Part shown: positions 33,545 through 42,400 of the stretch, piece by piece
Position numbering within the stretch: the stretch's first letter is position 1
How the letters are laid out: each line of letters starts with the position of its first letter
Assembly: GCA_964461715.1 (NCBI GenBank)
Contig: CAYWVR010000014.1
Span: 18,790-82,789 of the forward strand
Source: CAYWVR01 sp964461715
Lineage (GTDB): Bacteria > Planctomycetota > Phycisphaerae > FEN-1346
Length of the DNA: 64,000 nt
Direction of reading: 5' to 3'
Made by a program: the position numbers and the translations under genes
The notes under the pieces: model-generated
The model's database searches: none
The model's input: only the letters and a program-made list of their open reading frames with translations
Told to the model about the DNA's origin: nothing

Positions 33545-35034
33545 CCGGAACCGAGACCCACGACGTCGGCGGCAAGGTGCTCATCGTCGACGACTACCCC
33601 GCCAACGTCAAGCTCCTCGAGCGGAACCTCCGAAGCGCCGGCTATGACACCGTCGCCGCCTACGACGGCGAAGAGGCCCTCGAGAAGGTCGAGGCCGAGC
33701 ACCCGGACCTGGTCCTGCTGGACATCATGCTCCCGAAGATCGACGGATACGAGGTGTGCCATCGTCTTCGGGCCGACGAGACCACCGGCGTCATCCCCAT
33801 CATCATGATCACGGCCCTGAAGGAGACGGAGGACCGGATTCGGGGCCTGGAGGCCGGGGCGGACGATTTCATCTCGAAGCCCTTCGACCGCGGCGAGCTG
33901 CTCGCCCGCGTCAAGAGCCTGCTCCAGATCAAGTACTACCGCTCGATGCTGGCCGAGCGGGAGAAGTTCCACGCCGTCATCCAGGACCTTTCCCACGGCA
34001 TCCTCATCACGGACGCCGACTGGCAGATTCAGACGGCCAGCCGCCGGGCGACCGAGTTGCTCGACAAGGCAGGCGAGGACCTGACGGGCCAGACGCTGGA
34101 GGCGGCGTTCTCGGGGTTCCGGCTGGAGCCTTCGCTGGAGGCCCTGCGGACCTCGAGCACACGGAGCGTGACGATCGAGCTGGCCCGCGAAGGGGACGGG
34201 CCGGCCCGGTTTCTCGCCGGCCGCTACTCCCGCATCGAGGGCCCCCACGGCGAGCTCTACAATGCCGCCTTCGTTTTCCGCGACATCAGCGAGATGCGCC
34301 GCAAGGAGCAGCTGAAGCGCGATTTCCTCAGCCTGATGAGCCATAAGCTCAAGACCCCCCTGACGATCGTCAGCGGGTACCTGGATCTCATCGACTCCGG
34401 CAAGTATGGCGAGATGCCCGCCGAGATGGCCGAGGCCGTGAGCGTCTCCCGCTCGAAGGTGCGGGAGCTGGAGGAGCTGGTGGAGAAGGTCCTGACGTAC
34501 GCGGGCCTGACGGCGACGGAGCTGGAGCGGGCCGGGCAGCTGGTGCCCTTGAAGGAGGCGGCCGAGCGGATCCGCGACCGCATCGAGCACCGCCACGCGG
34601 ACCGGCCCGTCGCCTGGGAAATCGAGGTGCCCGACGACCTGCCGCGCGCCCGGGCCCCGGAGGAGCTGCTCTCGGTCGTCCTCGACAACCTCATCGACAA
34701 CGCCGTCAAATTCAATCTCGAGTCCGAGCCGCGCGTCACCGTCCGGGCCCGCGAGATCGGCGAGCGGCGGCTTCGGGTGGCGGTCCTGGATAACGGCCCG
34801 GGCATCCCGGAGGACCAGCGGGAGGAGATCTTCGCCACCTTCAGCCAGATCGAGCAGGACTTCACGGGGAGCGTGGCGGGGATCGGGCTGGGGCTCTCGA
34901 CTGCACGGCGGCTGGTCGAATCGTGGGGCGGTGAGATCGGCGTCGAAAACGCCGACGGCGGGAGCGAGTTCTACTTCACCGTCCCTAGCGAGCACAGCCC
35001 GGCGACGGATGGGTCGCCACGTTTAGACGAATAG
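33541..35034 (+). CDS. Soluble hybrid: receiver-PAS-histidine kinase
   Basis: 497 residues. Receiver domain 11-130 with phosphoacceptor Asp61 (LVLLDIMLPKIDGY) and Lys in ISKPFD; PAS-like domain about 140-250; HisKA with LMSHKLKTPLT (His268); HATPase_c with NLIDNAVKFN, DNGPGIP and GIGLGLST. Start overlaps the upstream kinase stop. The layout allows phosphate to pass from the membrane kinase to this receiver and change its own kinase activity. No DNA-binding output domain is in the operon. Confidence 0.94.
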   Translation: MTGTETHDVGGKVLIVDDYPANVKLLERNLRSAGYDTVAAYDGEEALEKVEAEHPDLVLLDIMLPKIDGYEVCHRLRADETTGVIPIIMITALKETEDRIRGLEAGADDFISKPFDRGELLARVKSLLQIKYYRSMLAEREKFHAVIQDLSHGILITDADWQIQTASRRATELLDKAGEDLTGQTLEAAFSGFRLEPSLEALRTSSTRSVTIELAREGDGPARFLAGRYSRIEGPHGELYNAAFVFRDISEMRRKEQLKRDFLSLMSHKLKTPLTIVSGYLDLIDSGKYGEMPAEMAEAVSVSRSKVRELEELVEKVLTYAGLTATELERAGQLVPLKEAAERIRDRIEHRHADRPVAWEIEVPDDLPRARAPEELLSVVLDNLIDNAVKFNLESEPRVTVRAREIGERRLRVAVLDNGPGIPEDQREEIFATFSQIEQDFTGSVAGIGLGLSTARRLVESWGGEIGVENADGGSEFYFTVPSEHSPATDGSPRLDE

Positions 35035-35055
35035 GCTTGCGGCTCTTCAATCGCC

Positions 35056-35174
35056 CACGGGCCCGTTTCGCCGGGCCGCTTGCGGCCCGATTTCTGCGGC
35101 TTGTACTTGGGTAGGCTTACCAACGCGAGTTACCCTGAGAGCGCCGCGCAAGTGCGGCGGCGAAACGGACCCGA
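35056..35174. repeat. GTTTCGCCG palindromic repeat, full copy A
   Basis: Outer arms CGGGCCCGTTTCGCCG (35058-35073) and CGGCGAAACGGACCCG (35158-35173) pair; next to the left arm GGGCCGC-TT-GCGGCCC forms a perfect inner hairpin. Lies between two convergent genes. Related copies at 42931, 48721, 63555 and 26740. Confidence 0.75.
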
Positions 35175-35190
35175 GGGCGCGCGATCCGGT

Positions 35191-35982
35191 TTATGCGTCC
35201 TCCGGCGGGAGCAGTTTCTCCAGCACCACCGTCTCCCCCTCGTCGGTCCGGCGATCGATGACCCCTGCGTCGGTGAACTCGGCGGGGATCACCGCCTCTG
35301 GGTCGAGGTGGGTGTTGAGGAACGCGCGACCGGTTTCGCCCGCGGGGTCGAAGGCCAACTTCAGCCGCCCCTCTTCCAGGTCGAATGTCAGGTGCGCCGG
35401 CGGCGCCCCGCCGTGCGCGGCGGCCCACGTACCGGCGGCGGCGGCCAGGCGGATGATGCCGGAACGGAGGGCCTCGACCTGCGGCTCCTCCAGTGGCGTC
35501 TGGCAGTAGAGGGCCGTCACGAGCGTGTTCACGGCCTTCAGGCCTGTGATCGACGCCTCCAGTTCGAAGGTCATCGACACGTGGTGCCGCCCCTCCACCG
35601 CCCGGACCCGCTCGATGCACGCCTGAAGCCGCCGCATGAAGGTGTCCGGGCTGAACGGCTTGGTGACGTATTCGTCGGCACCGGTCTCGTAGGCCTCGCG
35701 GCGGTCGCTGAGCCGGTCCAGCGCCGTCAGGATCACTACCGGGATGCCGCGCGTCGCGCGGGCGGTCTTTAATTGGCGGCAGACGGCGTAGCCGGAGAGG
35801 CCCGGGAGCATGAGGTCGAGGATGATGGCGTCGGGGCGGTCCTTGCGGACCGTGAGGAGGGCGTCCTCGCCGGTGTGGACCTGGATGGGCTCCATGCCGT
35901 AGGCCGTCAGAATCTCGGCGAGCAGGTTGTTGATGTCGGGCTCATCCTCGACGATGAGCACGCGATACGACGGTTCGGTCAT
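35191..35982 (-). CDS. Response regulator with uncharacterised C-terminal domain
   Basis: 263 residues from the ATG at 35982. Receiver domain about 6-125: RVLIVEDEPDINN, phosphoacceptor Asp56 in AIILDLMLPGLSGY, VVILTALD and the conserved Lys in VTKPFS. The C-terminal 135 residues (GLKAVNTLVTALYCQTPLEEPQVEALRS ... ) show no helix-turn-helix and may be an anti-sigma/ATPase-like or unknown output fold. It converges on the two-kinase operon and could be its partner. The open frame continues upstream into a transposase remnant, which is not part of the gene. Confidence 0.88.
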   Translation of the reverse strand: MTEPSYRVLIVEDEPDINNLLAEILTAYGMEPIQVHTGEDALLTVRKDRPDAIILDLMLPGLSGYAVCRQLKTARATRGIPVVILTALDRLSDRREAYETGADEYVTKPFSPDTFMRRLQACIERVRAVEGRHHVSMTFELEASITGLKAVNTLVTALYCQTPLEEPQVEALRSGIIRLAAAAGTWAAAHGGAPPAHLTFDLEEGRLKLAFDPAGETGRAFLNTHLDPEAVIPAEFTDAGVIDRRTDEGETVVLEKLLPPEDA

Positions 35983-36088
35983 CGACGCCTCGGGCCATGC
36001 GGCCGGGGCCTCGACCCGCCCCGGCCGTGCGCACCCCATGAGCATACGCCCCCCGGCGCGAAGCGCCAAGGCCCTTGTGGGGATATGG

Positions 36089-36501
36089 CAGGGCGAGCGC
36101 ATCTGAATTCTGCGGTCGACGCGTGTGAAGACGCGAAGCAGGTAGTCGGGGCGCCAGCCGCAACAGGGCCGTTTGGTTTTGAGTCCCACCTTGTGCCGCG
36201 TCCGGCCTTTCAGCAGGCTGAGCGCGATCCGGCTCGGCCGGGCGAACTGCTCCACCTGAACCCACCCATCGGTGCCGCAGATCACGGCGCAGATGGCAAT
36301 CGTCCCCATATCCGGCAGGCGGTGCTTCTTGGTCCGGTCCATCCGCGGGTCTTCGAGTTGGTCAAACGCCCGCAGCGGGCCCCCGGTGGCGTTGACGTCT
36401 CTGTCCGCGCGCCTTCCAACAACGGTTCCTGTTGTTGGTGAGGCTTCACCGCTTCATGTCCTCCGCACTCCAACACCGTCGATCCGATCGCGCAACCCTA
36501 A
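36089..36501 (-). mobile_element. Internally deleted ISAs1-type element
   Basis: On the minus strand an N-terminal ISAs1 transposase segment (AFDQLEDPRMDRTKKHRLPD, then AICAVICGTDGWVQVEQFAR) is joined in frame near 36235 to a C-terminal segment (IALSLLKGRTRHKVGLKTKR ... GWRPDYLLRV). The middle, with the catalytic residues, is missing. Possible imperfect ends are CAGGGCGAGCGCATC (36089) and, inverted, TTAGGGTTGCGCGATC (to 36501). This makes a MITE-like remnant of about 410 bp; the ends are uncertain. Confidence 0.65.
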
Positions 36502-36580
36502 CAGATTGCAAATTCGACAAGAAGCCCCCCGCTCCAAGCACCATCAGATGGGATGGCCCTGGGGTTATGGTGAGGTCGGC

Positions 36581-36608
36581 TTGACACCCACCCGGGGTTT
36601 GGTATAGT
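36581..36608 (+). promoter_or_regulatory. Promoter of DAHP synthase
   Basis: Perfect TTGACA at 36581-36586, 16-nt spacer, TATAGT at 36603-36608, 82 nt before the start codon. Confidence 0.6.
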
Positions 36609-36690
36609 GGCTCTCGTGGCCTCGGGCCCGGCACGGGCACCCGGGGTCTTTCTGTTCTTCCCGAGCGCGCCCCCGGCCCAGGAGCCGACC

Positions 36691-37704
36691 ATGATCGTCG
36701 TCATGAAATCCGGTGCCACCGACGACCAGATTCAGCACGTTGTCGACCGCGTCGAGCAGTTGGGTCTGGCGCCGCACGTCATTCGCGGCACGGAGCGGAC
36801 GGTCGTGGCCTGCGTCGGCGACGAGCGGTCCAAGATGCCCGAGCAGCTTGCCGTCGCCGCCGGCGTCGAGAAGGTGATGCCGGTCCTGGCGCGCTATAAG
36901 ATCGCCTCCCGCGAGGTCAAGGCCGAGCCGACCGTCGTCGCGATGGGCCTCGGGTCGGTGGGCGGCCCGGCCCTGGGGATCATCGCCGGGCCGTGCACGG
37001 TCGAGGACCGTGGGATGCTCCTCGAGACCGCTCACGCCGTCAAGGAGGCAGGTGCTATCGCCCTCCGCGGCGGGGCCTACAAGCCGCGCACCGACCCGTA
37101 CACGTTCCAGGGCCTCGCGGAGCAGGGCTTGGAGATGCTGGCCGAGGCGCGGGAGGCCACAGGCCTGGCGGTGGTGACGGAGGTCGTTGCCCCGGAGCTT
37201 GTGCCCCTGGTGGCCCGCTACGCCGACGTGCTCCAGGTCGGCGCTCGAAACATGTCGAACTTCGCCATGCTGAACGCCGTCGGCCGCTGCGACAAGCCGG
37301 TGCTGTTGAAGCGCGGTTTCAGCTCGCAGCTCGAGGAGTTTCTGCTGGCGGCCGAGTACGTCCTCGCCCAGGGCAACCCGCAGGTTATCCTCTGCGAGCG
37401 GGGCATCCGCACGTTCGAGACGTTCGTGCGATTCACGCTGCCCATCCTCTCGGTCCCGGCCCTGAAGGGGGCGACGCACCTGCCCGTGATCGTGGACCCG
37501 AGCCACGCGGCGGGGCGGGCGGACCTGGTGGAGGCGGCGTCGAAGGCGGCGGTGGCGGCGGGGGCCGACGGCCTGATTGTTGAGGTCCACCCGGACCCGG
37601 AGACGGCGCTCGTGGACGGGGCCCAGTCGTTGACCTTCGCCGGCTTCGCCGCGATGGTCGACGCCTGCCGCAAGGTCGCCGAGGCGGTGGGCCGGAGTCT
37701 TTAG
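36691..37704 (+). CDS. aroF: 3-deoxy-7-phosphoheptulonate synthase (AroF/AroA-beta type)
   Basis: 337 residues. Condenses phosphoenolpyruvate with erythrose 4-phosphate, the first step of the shikimate pathway. N-terminal ferredoxin-like/ACT-like regulatory domain (about 1-70, MIVVMKSGATDDQIQHVVDR), then the KDPG-type TIM barrel with GIIAGPCTVED, LRGGAYKPRTDPYTFQG, VLQVGARNMSNF, LLKRGFSS, ILCERGIRTFE and VIVDPSHAAGR. Start at 36691 with GGAG upstream. Single gene with its own promoter; a stop-linked palindrome follows. Confidence 0.96.
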   Translation: MIVVMKSGATDDQIQHVVDRVEQLGLAPHVIRGTERTVVACVGDERSKMPEQLAVAAGVEKVMPVLARYKIASREVKAEPTVVAMGLGSVGGPALGIIAGPCTVEDRGMLLETAHAVKEAGAIALRGGAYKPRTDPYTFQGLAEQGLEMLAEAREATGLAVVTEVVAPELVPLVARYADVLQVGARNMSNFAMLNAVGRCDKPVLLKRGFSSQLEEFLLAAEYVLAQGNPQVILCERGIRTFETFVRFTLPILSVPALKGATHLPVIVDPSHAAGRADLVEAASKAAVAAGADGLIVEVHPDPETALVDGAQSLTFAGFAAMVDACRKVAEAVGRSL

Positions 37705-37721
37705 CCGCTTGCGGCTTGGCC
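37702..37721 (+). repeat. Stop-codon-associated 20-bp palindrome, copy 2
   Basis: TAGCCGCTTGCGGCTTGGCC, where TAG is the stop codon of the DAHP synthase gene. Confidence 0.6.
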
Positions 37722-37780
37722 GTTATCGGGGTATACGAGAGAGATACACGGTATGAAGCGGCGCGCCTGGCGGCGCGCCG

Positions 37781-39628
37781 ATGCTGAGGCGCATTGTGGC
37801 TGGCGTGGCCGACGAATTCGAACTCAAGGCCCCGGCGCGGGTCATCCTTCGGCGCATCCTCGCCATGGCCCGTCCGTACCGTGCCTACATCCTGGGCGGC
37901 ATCGCTATCGGTCTGGGCATCGGCGGCCTCGGGTTCCTTCAGCCGGTCCTCGAAGGCACGGGCGTCAACGAGCTCTTGAAGGCCTTCGAGACGGGCCGCT
38001 TCACGCCGGCCGAGCTTGCGCCTCTGGCGCGCGTCGTCGGGGTGCTCCTCGTCGTCGGCCTCGTGCGGCTGGCCATCCAGTACGCCAACCGCATGCTCAT
38101 GGCTCACCTTCGGATGAAGATTCTCACGGACCTTCGCCGCCGCATCTACCGCAAGCTCATCCGCCAGTCCTTCTCCTACTACGATCGCCAGGACACCGGC
38201 CAGCTCATCGAGCGCACCATCGGCGATGTCAACAACCTCCGCATGTTCTACACCATGGTGCTGGTGCGGGGCTCGGAGACGGTTTTCGCGATTCTCTTCT
38301 TCGGCGTCTACCTGGTGTGGATCGATCCGTACGTCGCCCTGGTGGCCCTGCCGTTTCTGCCGCTCTACCTGGTGGCCCTGGGGGTTTTTGCGCGGCGGAT
38401 TCACCCGATGTTCCACGACATGCGGCACGAGCTGGACCGGGCGACGCGGATTCTGTCGGAGAACGTGCAGGGCATGCAGGTGGTCCGGTCGTTCGGGCGG
38501 CAGGAGCAGGAGATCGCCCGGTACGAGGGGGCGACCGGCGGTATCCTGGGTCACTGGATGCGCCTGGGCCGCAACTTCGCCCTCTACCAGCCTGCCGTCT
38601 TCTTCCTCGGCGAGGGCATGATGCTGGCCATGGTCGCGACGGCCACGTACCGGACCTTCGAGGGCATCCTGACCGGCGGGGCCATCTACATCGTCTACCG
38701 TTTCTCGCGGATGCTCACGGGGCAGATGCGGTTCATCGCCCGCATGGTCGGCGCCGTCCAGCACAGCCTCGTCTCGGCCGAGCGGGTCTTCGAGATCCTG
38801 GACGCCCGCCCCGACATCCACACCCCCGGCGAGCCCGAGTCGCTGCCGGCCGATGGCGGCGGGCATGTCGTCTTCGACCACGTCACCTTCGCCTACGACG
38901 GGGGCGAGCCAGTCCTGGAGGACGTGACCCTCGACGTCCCCGCGGGGACGAACGTGGCCCTGGTCGGGGCGACCGGCAGCGGCAAGAGCACCCTCATCAA
39001 GCTCCTGCCGCGATTCTACGACCCCACCGAGGGCCGCATCCTCATCGACGGCGTCGATACGCGGGAGGTGGACCTGGAGGTCCTGCGGGGCCAGATCGGG
39101 TTCGTGTTCCAGGACACGTTTCTGTTCTCGACGAGCCTCGCCAAGAACATCGCCTTCGGCGTGCCGGAGGCGGAGCGCCGGGCCGTCCACGACGCCGCCC
39201 GCCGCGCCCGCGTCGACGAGTTCGCCGACCGCTTCGAGCAGGGCTACGAGACGGCCGTCGGCGAGCGGGGCATCAGCCTCTCGGGCGGTCAGCGACAGCG
39301 GGTGGCCATCGCCCGGGCCCTCATGATGGACCCCCGGGTCCTCATCCTCGACGACGCCACCGCCAGCGTCGACTCGAGCACCGAGCGGGCCATCCAGGAG
39401 GGGCTCGAGGAGGTCATGGCCGGCCGCACCACGTTCATTATCGCCCACCGGGCGAGCACCGTGAAACGGGCCGACCTCGTGGTCGTACTCGACGGGGGCC
39501 TCGTCGTCCAGCAGGGCACGCACGAGGAGCTGTTCGCCCGGGAGGGCCCGTACCGCGAGTTCTGCGACATGCAGTGGCAACTGGGCCTGGATGAGGAGCG
39601 GGACGAGGAGATGGAGGAGGTCCGATGA
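37781..39628 (+). CDS. ABC exporter half-transporter, subunit 1
   Basis: 615 residues. Six-helix membrane domain (about 30-330) fused to an ATPase domain (about 360-600): Walker A GATGSGKST, Q-loop FVFQDTFLFS, signature SLSGGQRQRVAIARAL, Walker B VLILDDATASVD and IIAHRAS. The Walker B is followed by Asp in place of the catalytic Glu (LDDATA), suggesting the degenerate site of a heterodimer. ATGA overlap with subunit 2. Start at 37781 lies behind a GC palindrome (GGCGCGCC twice); an ATG at 37865 is possible. The substrate may be lipid or drug. Confidence 0.93.
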   Translation: MLRRIVAGVADEFELKAPARVILRRILAMARPYRAYILGGIAIGLGIGGLGFLQPVLEGTGVNELLKAFETGRFTPAELAPLARVVGVLLVVGLVRLAIQYANRMLMAHLRMKILTDLRRRIYRKLIRQSFSYYDRQDTGQLIERTIGDVNNLRMFYTMVLVRGSETVFAILFFGVYLVWIDPYVALVALPFLPLYLVALGVFARRIHPMFHDMRHELDRATRILSENVQGMQVVRSFGRQEQEIARYEGATGGILGHWMRLGRNFALYQPAVFFLGEGMMLAMVATATYRTFEGILTGGAIYIVYRFSRMLTGQMRFIARMVGAVQHSLVSAERVFEILDARPDIHTPGEPESLPADGGGHVVFDHVTFAYDGGEPVLEDVTLDVPAGTNVALVGATGSGKSTLIKLLPRFYDPTEGRILIDGVDTREVDLEVLRGQIGFVFQDTFLFSTSLAKNIAFGVPEAERRAVHDAARRARVDEFADRFEQGYETAVGERGISLSGGQRQRVAIARALMMDPRVLILDDATASVDSSTERAIQEGLEEVMAGRTTFIIAHRASTVKRADLVVVLDGGLVVQQGTHEELFAREGPYREFCDMQWQLGLDEERDEEMEEVR

Positions 39629-41499
39629 GCCCGCAGATGCCCGCCGTCGGCGACGTCGACCAGCCGCGCCCCACGCGCCTCAATCGCGAGGCGGGCCGGC
39701 GGCTCGTGCGCTGGCTCCGCCCGCACGCCGGCACCATTCTCGTCAACGTCCTGCTGACCGTGGTTCTCACCGCCGTCAGCCTCTCCGTGCCGCGCTTGCT
39801 GGGGTGGACCATCGACAAGGCGGTGGACGCGGTCCGGGAGGCGCGGCTTCTGGCGCCGGCGGCTGGGCAGGCCCTGAAGGCGGATGCCTGGCGCGAGGTC
39901 GCCCGGGTCCTCGGCGCCTTCGCTCTCCTCTTCGTCGCTAGCGAAGTCGTCCGCCACTACGAGATCCGCCGCGTCATCATCTTCAGCCAGACGTTCATGT
40001 GCAACCTGCGGCAGCGGTTCTTCCGTCACCTGCACGATCTGTCGGCTCGTTACTATGACAAGATGAAGGCCGGGCAGATCATCGCGCGAGGCACGACGGA
40101 CGTTGAGACGCTCCAGCACACGGTCTCCTGGGCCCCGAATCACTTGACGAGCGCGTTTCTGACGCTCGCCGGGGCGGTGGGCATGATGCTCTGGATGGAC
40201 TGGGTGCTGTTCCTGGCGGTCTTTCCGATGCTCCCGGCCCTGTTTTTCCTCACGCGCTGGTTCCGTCTCCGGGCCACCGCCGCGTGGCGCGAGGTCCGCC
40301 AGCAGACCGGCCGGCTGACGGCGAACGTGGCCGAGTCGATCGCGGGGGCCCGCGTCATCCAGGCCTTCGCCCGCGAGGAGAAGAACGAGCAGGCCTTCTC
40401 GGAGCTGACCACCGAGCTCTACGACACGCGCGTGGAGACGGAGCGGGTGCGCGGCCGGTACATGATGGGGATGCATTTCCTCCAGGCGATGGCCCCGGCC
40501 GTGGTCATCGTGCTGGGGGCGTGGCGGGTGGCCTCGACGGCCGCGGGCCCGGGCGCGGGGCCGGAGACGGCGGCCCGGGCCGTCACGGCGGGCGACGTCG
40601 TCGCGTTTCTCGGCTACGTCTACATGTTCTTCTTCCCGATGGAGATGATCAGCGAGCTGTATAACCAGCTTCTCCATGCCCTCGCCGCCGCCGAACGGAT
40701 CATCGACGTCTTCGATGCCGAGCCCGAGATCGTCGACGGCCCCGACGCCCTGCGTCCCGACGACCTCGACGGCCGCGTCACCTTCGACCACGTCCGCTTC
40801 GAGTACGTCGAGGGCACGCCGGTGCTGGAGGACGTCTCATTCGAGGCCACTCCCGGCGAGGCCATCGCCCTCGTCGGCCCGACCGGGGCGGGCAAGACGA
40901 CCCTCTGCCGCCTCATCGGCCGTTTCTACGAGGCGGGCGAAGGGACCGTCCGAATCGACGGCCACGACGTCCGCACCATCCAGCAGACGGCCCTGCACCG
41001 GCGGATGGGCATCGTGCTGCAGGAGAACTTCCTCTTCGCCGGGACCGTCATGGACAACATCCGATACGGGCGGCCGGAGGCGACCGACGAGGAGGTCGTC
41101 GCGTGCGCCGAGCGGCTCGGGTCCCACTTCGCCATCGAGGCTCTGCCGAAGGGGTACGAGACGGAGGTGGGCGAGCGGGGCGAATCGCTCTCGGCCGGAC
41201 AGCGGCAGCTCATCTGCTTCACGCGGGCCATGCTCGCAGACCCGCGGGTTTTGATCCTCGACGAGGCCACCTCCAGCATCGACACGCAGACGGAGCTCAA
41301 GATTCAGGAGGCCTTGCGGCGGCTCACGGAACGGCGGACCTGCTTTATCGTCGCCCATCGCCTCTCCACCGTTCGCCGCGCCGACCGGGTGCTTGTGATC
41401 GAGGGCGGTCGGATCACGGAGCGCGGCACGCACCGGGAGCTGATGTCCGCCGGCGGCCGCTACGCCCGCATGTATGAAGAGTTCATTCGTAGTGAGTAA
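39625..41499 (+). CDS. ABC exporter half-transporter, subunit 2
   Basis: 624 residues. Membrane domain about 35-345; ATPase domain about 375-610 with Walker A GPTGAGKTT, Q-loop IVLQENFLFAG, signature ESLSAGQRQL and Walker B VLILDEATSSID with the catalytic Glu, then FIVAHRLSTV. The signature reads LSAGQ rather than LSGGQ. With subunit 1 (LSGGQ, but Asp for Glu) it fits an asymmetric heterodimeric type IV exporter with one consensus and one degenerate ATP site. Confidence 0.94.
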   Translation: MSPQMPAVGDVDQPRPTRLNREAGRRLVRWLRPHAGTILVNVLLTVVLTAVSLSVPRLLGWTIDKAVDAVREARLLAPAAGQALKADAWREVARVLGAFALLFVASEVVRHYEIRRVIIFSQTFMCNLRQRFFRHLHDLSARYYDKMKAGQIIARGTTDVETLQHTVSWAPNHLTSAFLTLAGAVGMMLWMDWVLFLAVFPMLPALFFLTRWFRLRATAAWREVRQQTGRLTANVAESIAGARVIQAFAREEKNEQAFSELTTELYDTRVETERVRGRYMMGMHFLQAMAPAVVIVLGAWRVASTAAGPGAGPETAARAVTAGDVVAFLGYVYMFFFPMEMISELYNQLLHALAAAERIIDVFDAEPEIVDGPDALRPDDLDGRVTFDHVRFEYVEGTPVLEDVSFEATPGEAIALVGPTGAGKTTLCRLIGRFYEAGEGTVRIDGHDVRTIQQTALHRRMGIVLQENFLFAGTVMDNIRYGRPEATDEEVVACAERLGSHFAIEALPKGYETEVGERGESLSAGQRQLICFTRAMLADPRVLILDEATSSIDTQTELKIQEALRRLTERRTCFIVAHRLSTVRRADRVLVIEGGRITERGTHRELMSAGGRYARMYEEFIRSE

Positions 41500-41517
41500 G
41501 GCGCTTGCGGCTTAGCC
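41497..41517 (+). repeat. Stop-codon-associated 20-bp palindrome, copy 3
   Basis: TAAGGCGCTTGCGGCTTAGC, where TAA is the stop codon of ABC subunit 2. Confidence 0.6.
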
Positions 41518-41530
41518 GGCAATAGATACC

Positions 41531-42343
41531 ATGCTAACCAGCGATTACCACCTGCACAGCATCCTGTCCGCCGACGGCGACGTGCCCCTGGCGGAAATGG
41601 CCCAAGCCGCCCTTGATGCCGGCCTCACAGACGTCTGCTTCACCGAGCACCTCGACTTCGACCGCGAGGACCCCGGCTACGGGTACACGGACTGGGAGGT
41701 CTACGCCGCGGCGATCGCCGAGGCGCGGGAACGGTTCGCGGGGCGGCTGACGATCCGCATGGGCCTCGAGTTCGACTTTTGCCGCGCCTACGGCGACGAG
41801 CCCCGGCGGGTGCTCGAGACGATGCCCTGCGACTTCCTCCTCGGCTCGGTCCACTCGGCCGCCGGCGTCCACATCTACGGCCTCTATAAGGAGTCGGAGG
41901 CGGACTTGGCGAGGCTCGACCTGGCGGCCCTCTACCGTGCGTACTTCGACGAGGTCGAGGCCCTCGTTGCCACCGGCTGGTGCCACGCCCTCGGCCACTT
42001 CGATTACCTCTACAAGCAGGCACCCGGCTTCTTCGGCCCCCGCCGCGACAAGGCCTACTGGGATCGCGTCGACGCGATCCTGGCCGCCTGCGTCGCCACG
42101 GGCACGGGCCTTGAGATCAACAGCCATCACGTCGAGGACCGGGGATTTGGATTGGCCGCCGATTCCGAGATCGTCCGCCGGTATCATGCGATGGGCGGGC
42201 GGCGGCTGACGGTCGGCTCCGACGCCCACCGACCCGGCGACGTCGCCGCGGCGTACGACCGCGTAGCCCGGGTACTGAAGGATGTGGGCGTCACCGCAGT
42301 GACAGGATATGAAGCCGGGCAGCCCTACGACATTGCACCGTAA
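41531..42343 (+). CDS. PHP-domain phosphatase (histidinol-phosphatase HisK-like)
   Basis: 270 residues. PHP metal site: DYHLHS (HxH at 7-9), FTEHLDFD, MGLEFDF, GSVHSA, ALGHFDYL and SDAHRPGDV. It matches the monofunctional histidinol-phosphatase of the PHP superfamily, which dephosphorylates histidinol phosphate in histidine synthesis; a different phosphoester substrate remains possible because no his genes are adjacent. It follows the ABC operon by 31 nt. Confidence 0.85.
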   Translation: MLTSDYHLHSILSADGDVPLAEMAQAALDAGLTDVCFTEHLDFDREDPGYGYTDWEVYAAAIAEARERFAGRLTIRMGLEFDFCRAYGDEPRRVLETMPCDFLLGSVHSAAGVHIYGLYKESEADLARLDLAALYRAYFDEVEALVATGWCHALGHFDYLYKQAPGFFGPRRDKAYWDRVDAILAACVATGTGLEINSHHVEDRGFGLAADSEIVRRYHAMGGRRLTVGSDAHRPGDVAAAYDRVARVLKDVGVTAVTGYEAGQPYDIAP

Positions 42344-42400
42344 GTGGATTGCCGCTTAATTCTAACACGATCTTTTGACCTTTTGTGTCAGGAGCCACTC

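Noticed and set aside
35191..36342. Possible fusion of ISAs1 transposase ends to a response regulator
   Set aside because: The frame is continuous, but the receiver has its own ATG at 35982 and the between-part is low-quality sequence; treated as chance read-through.
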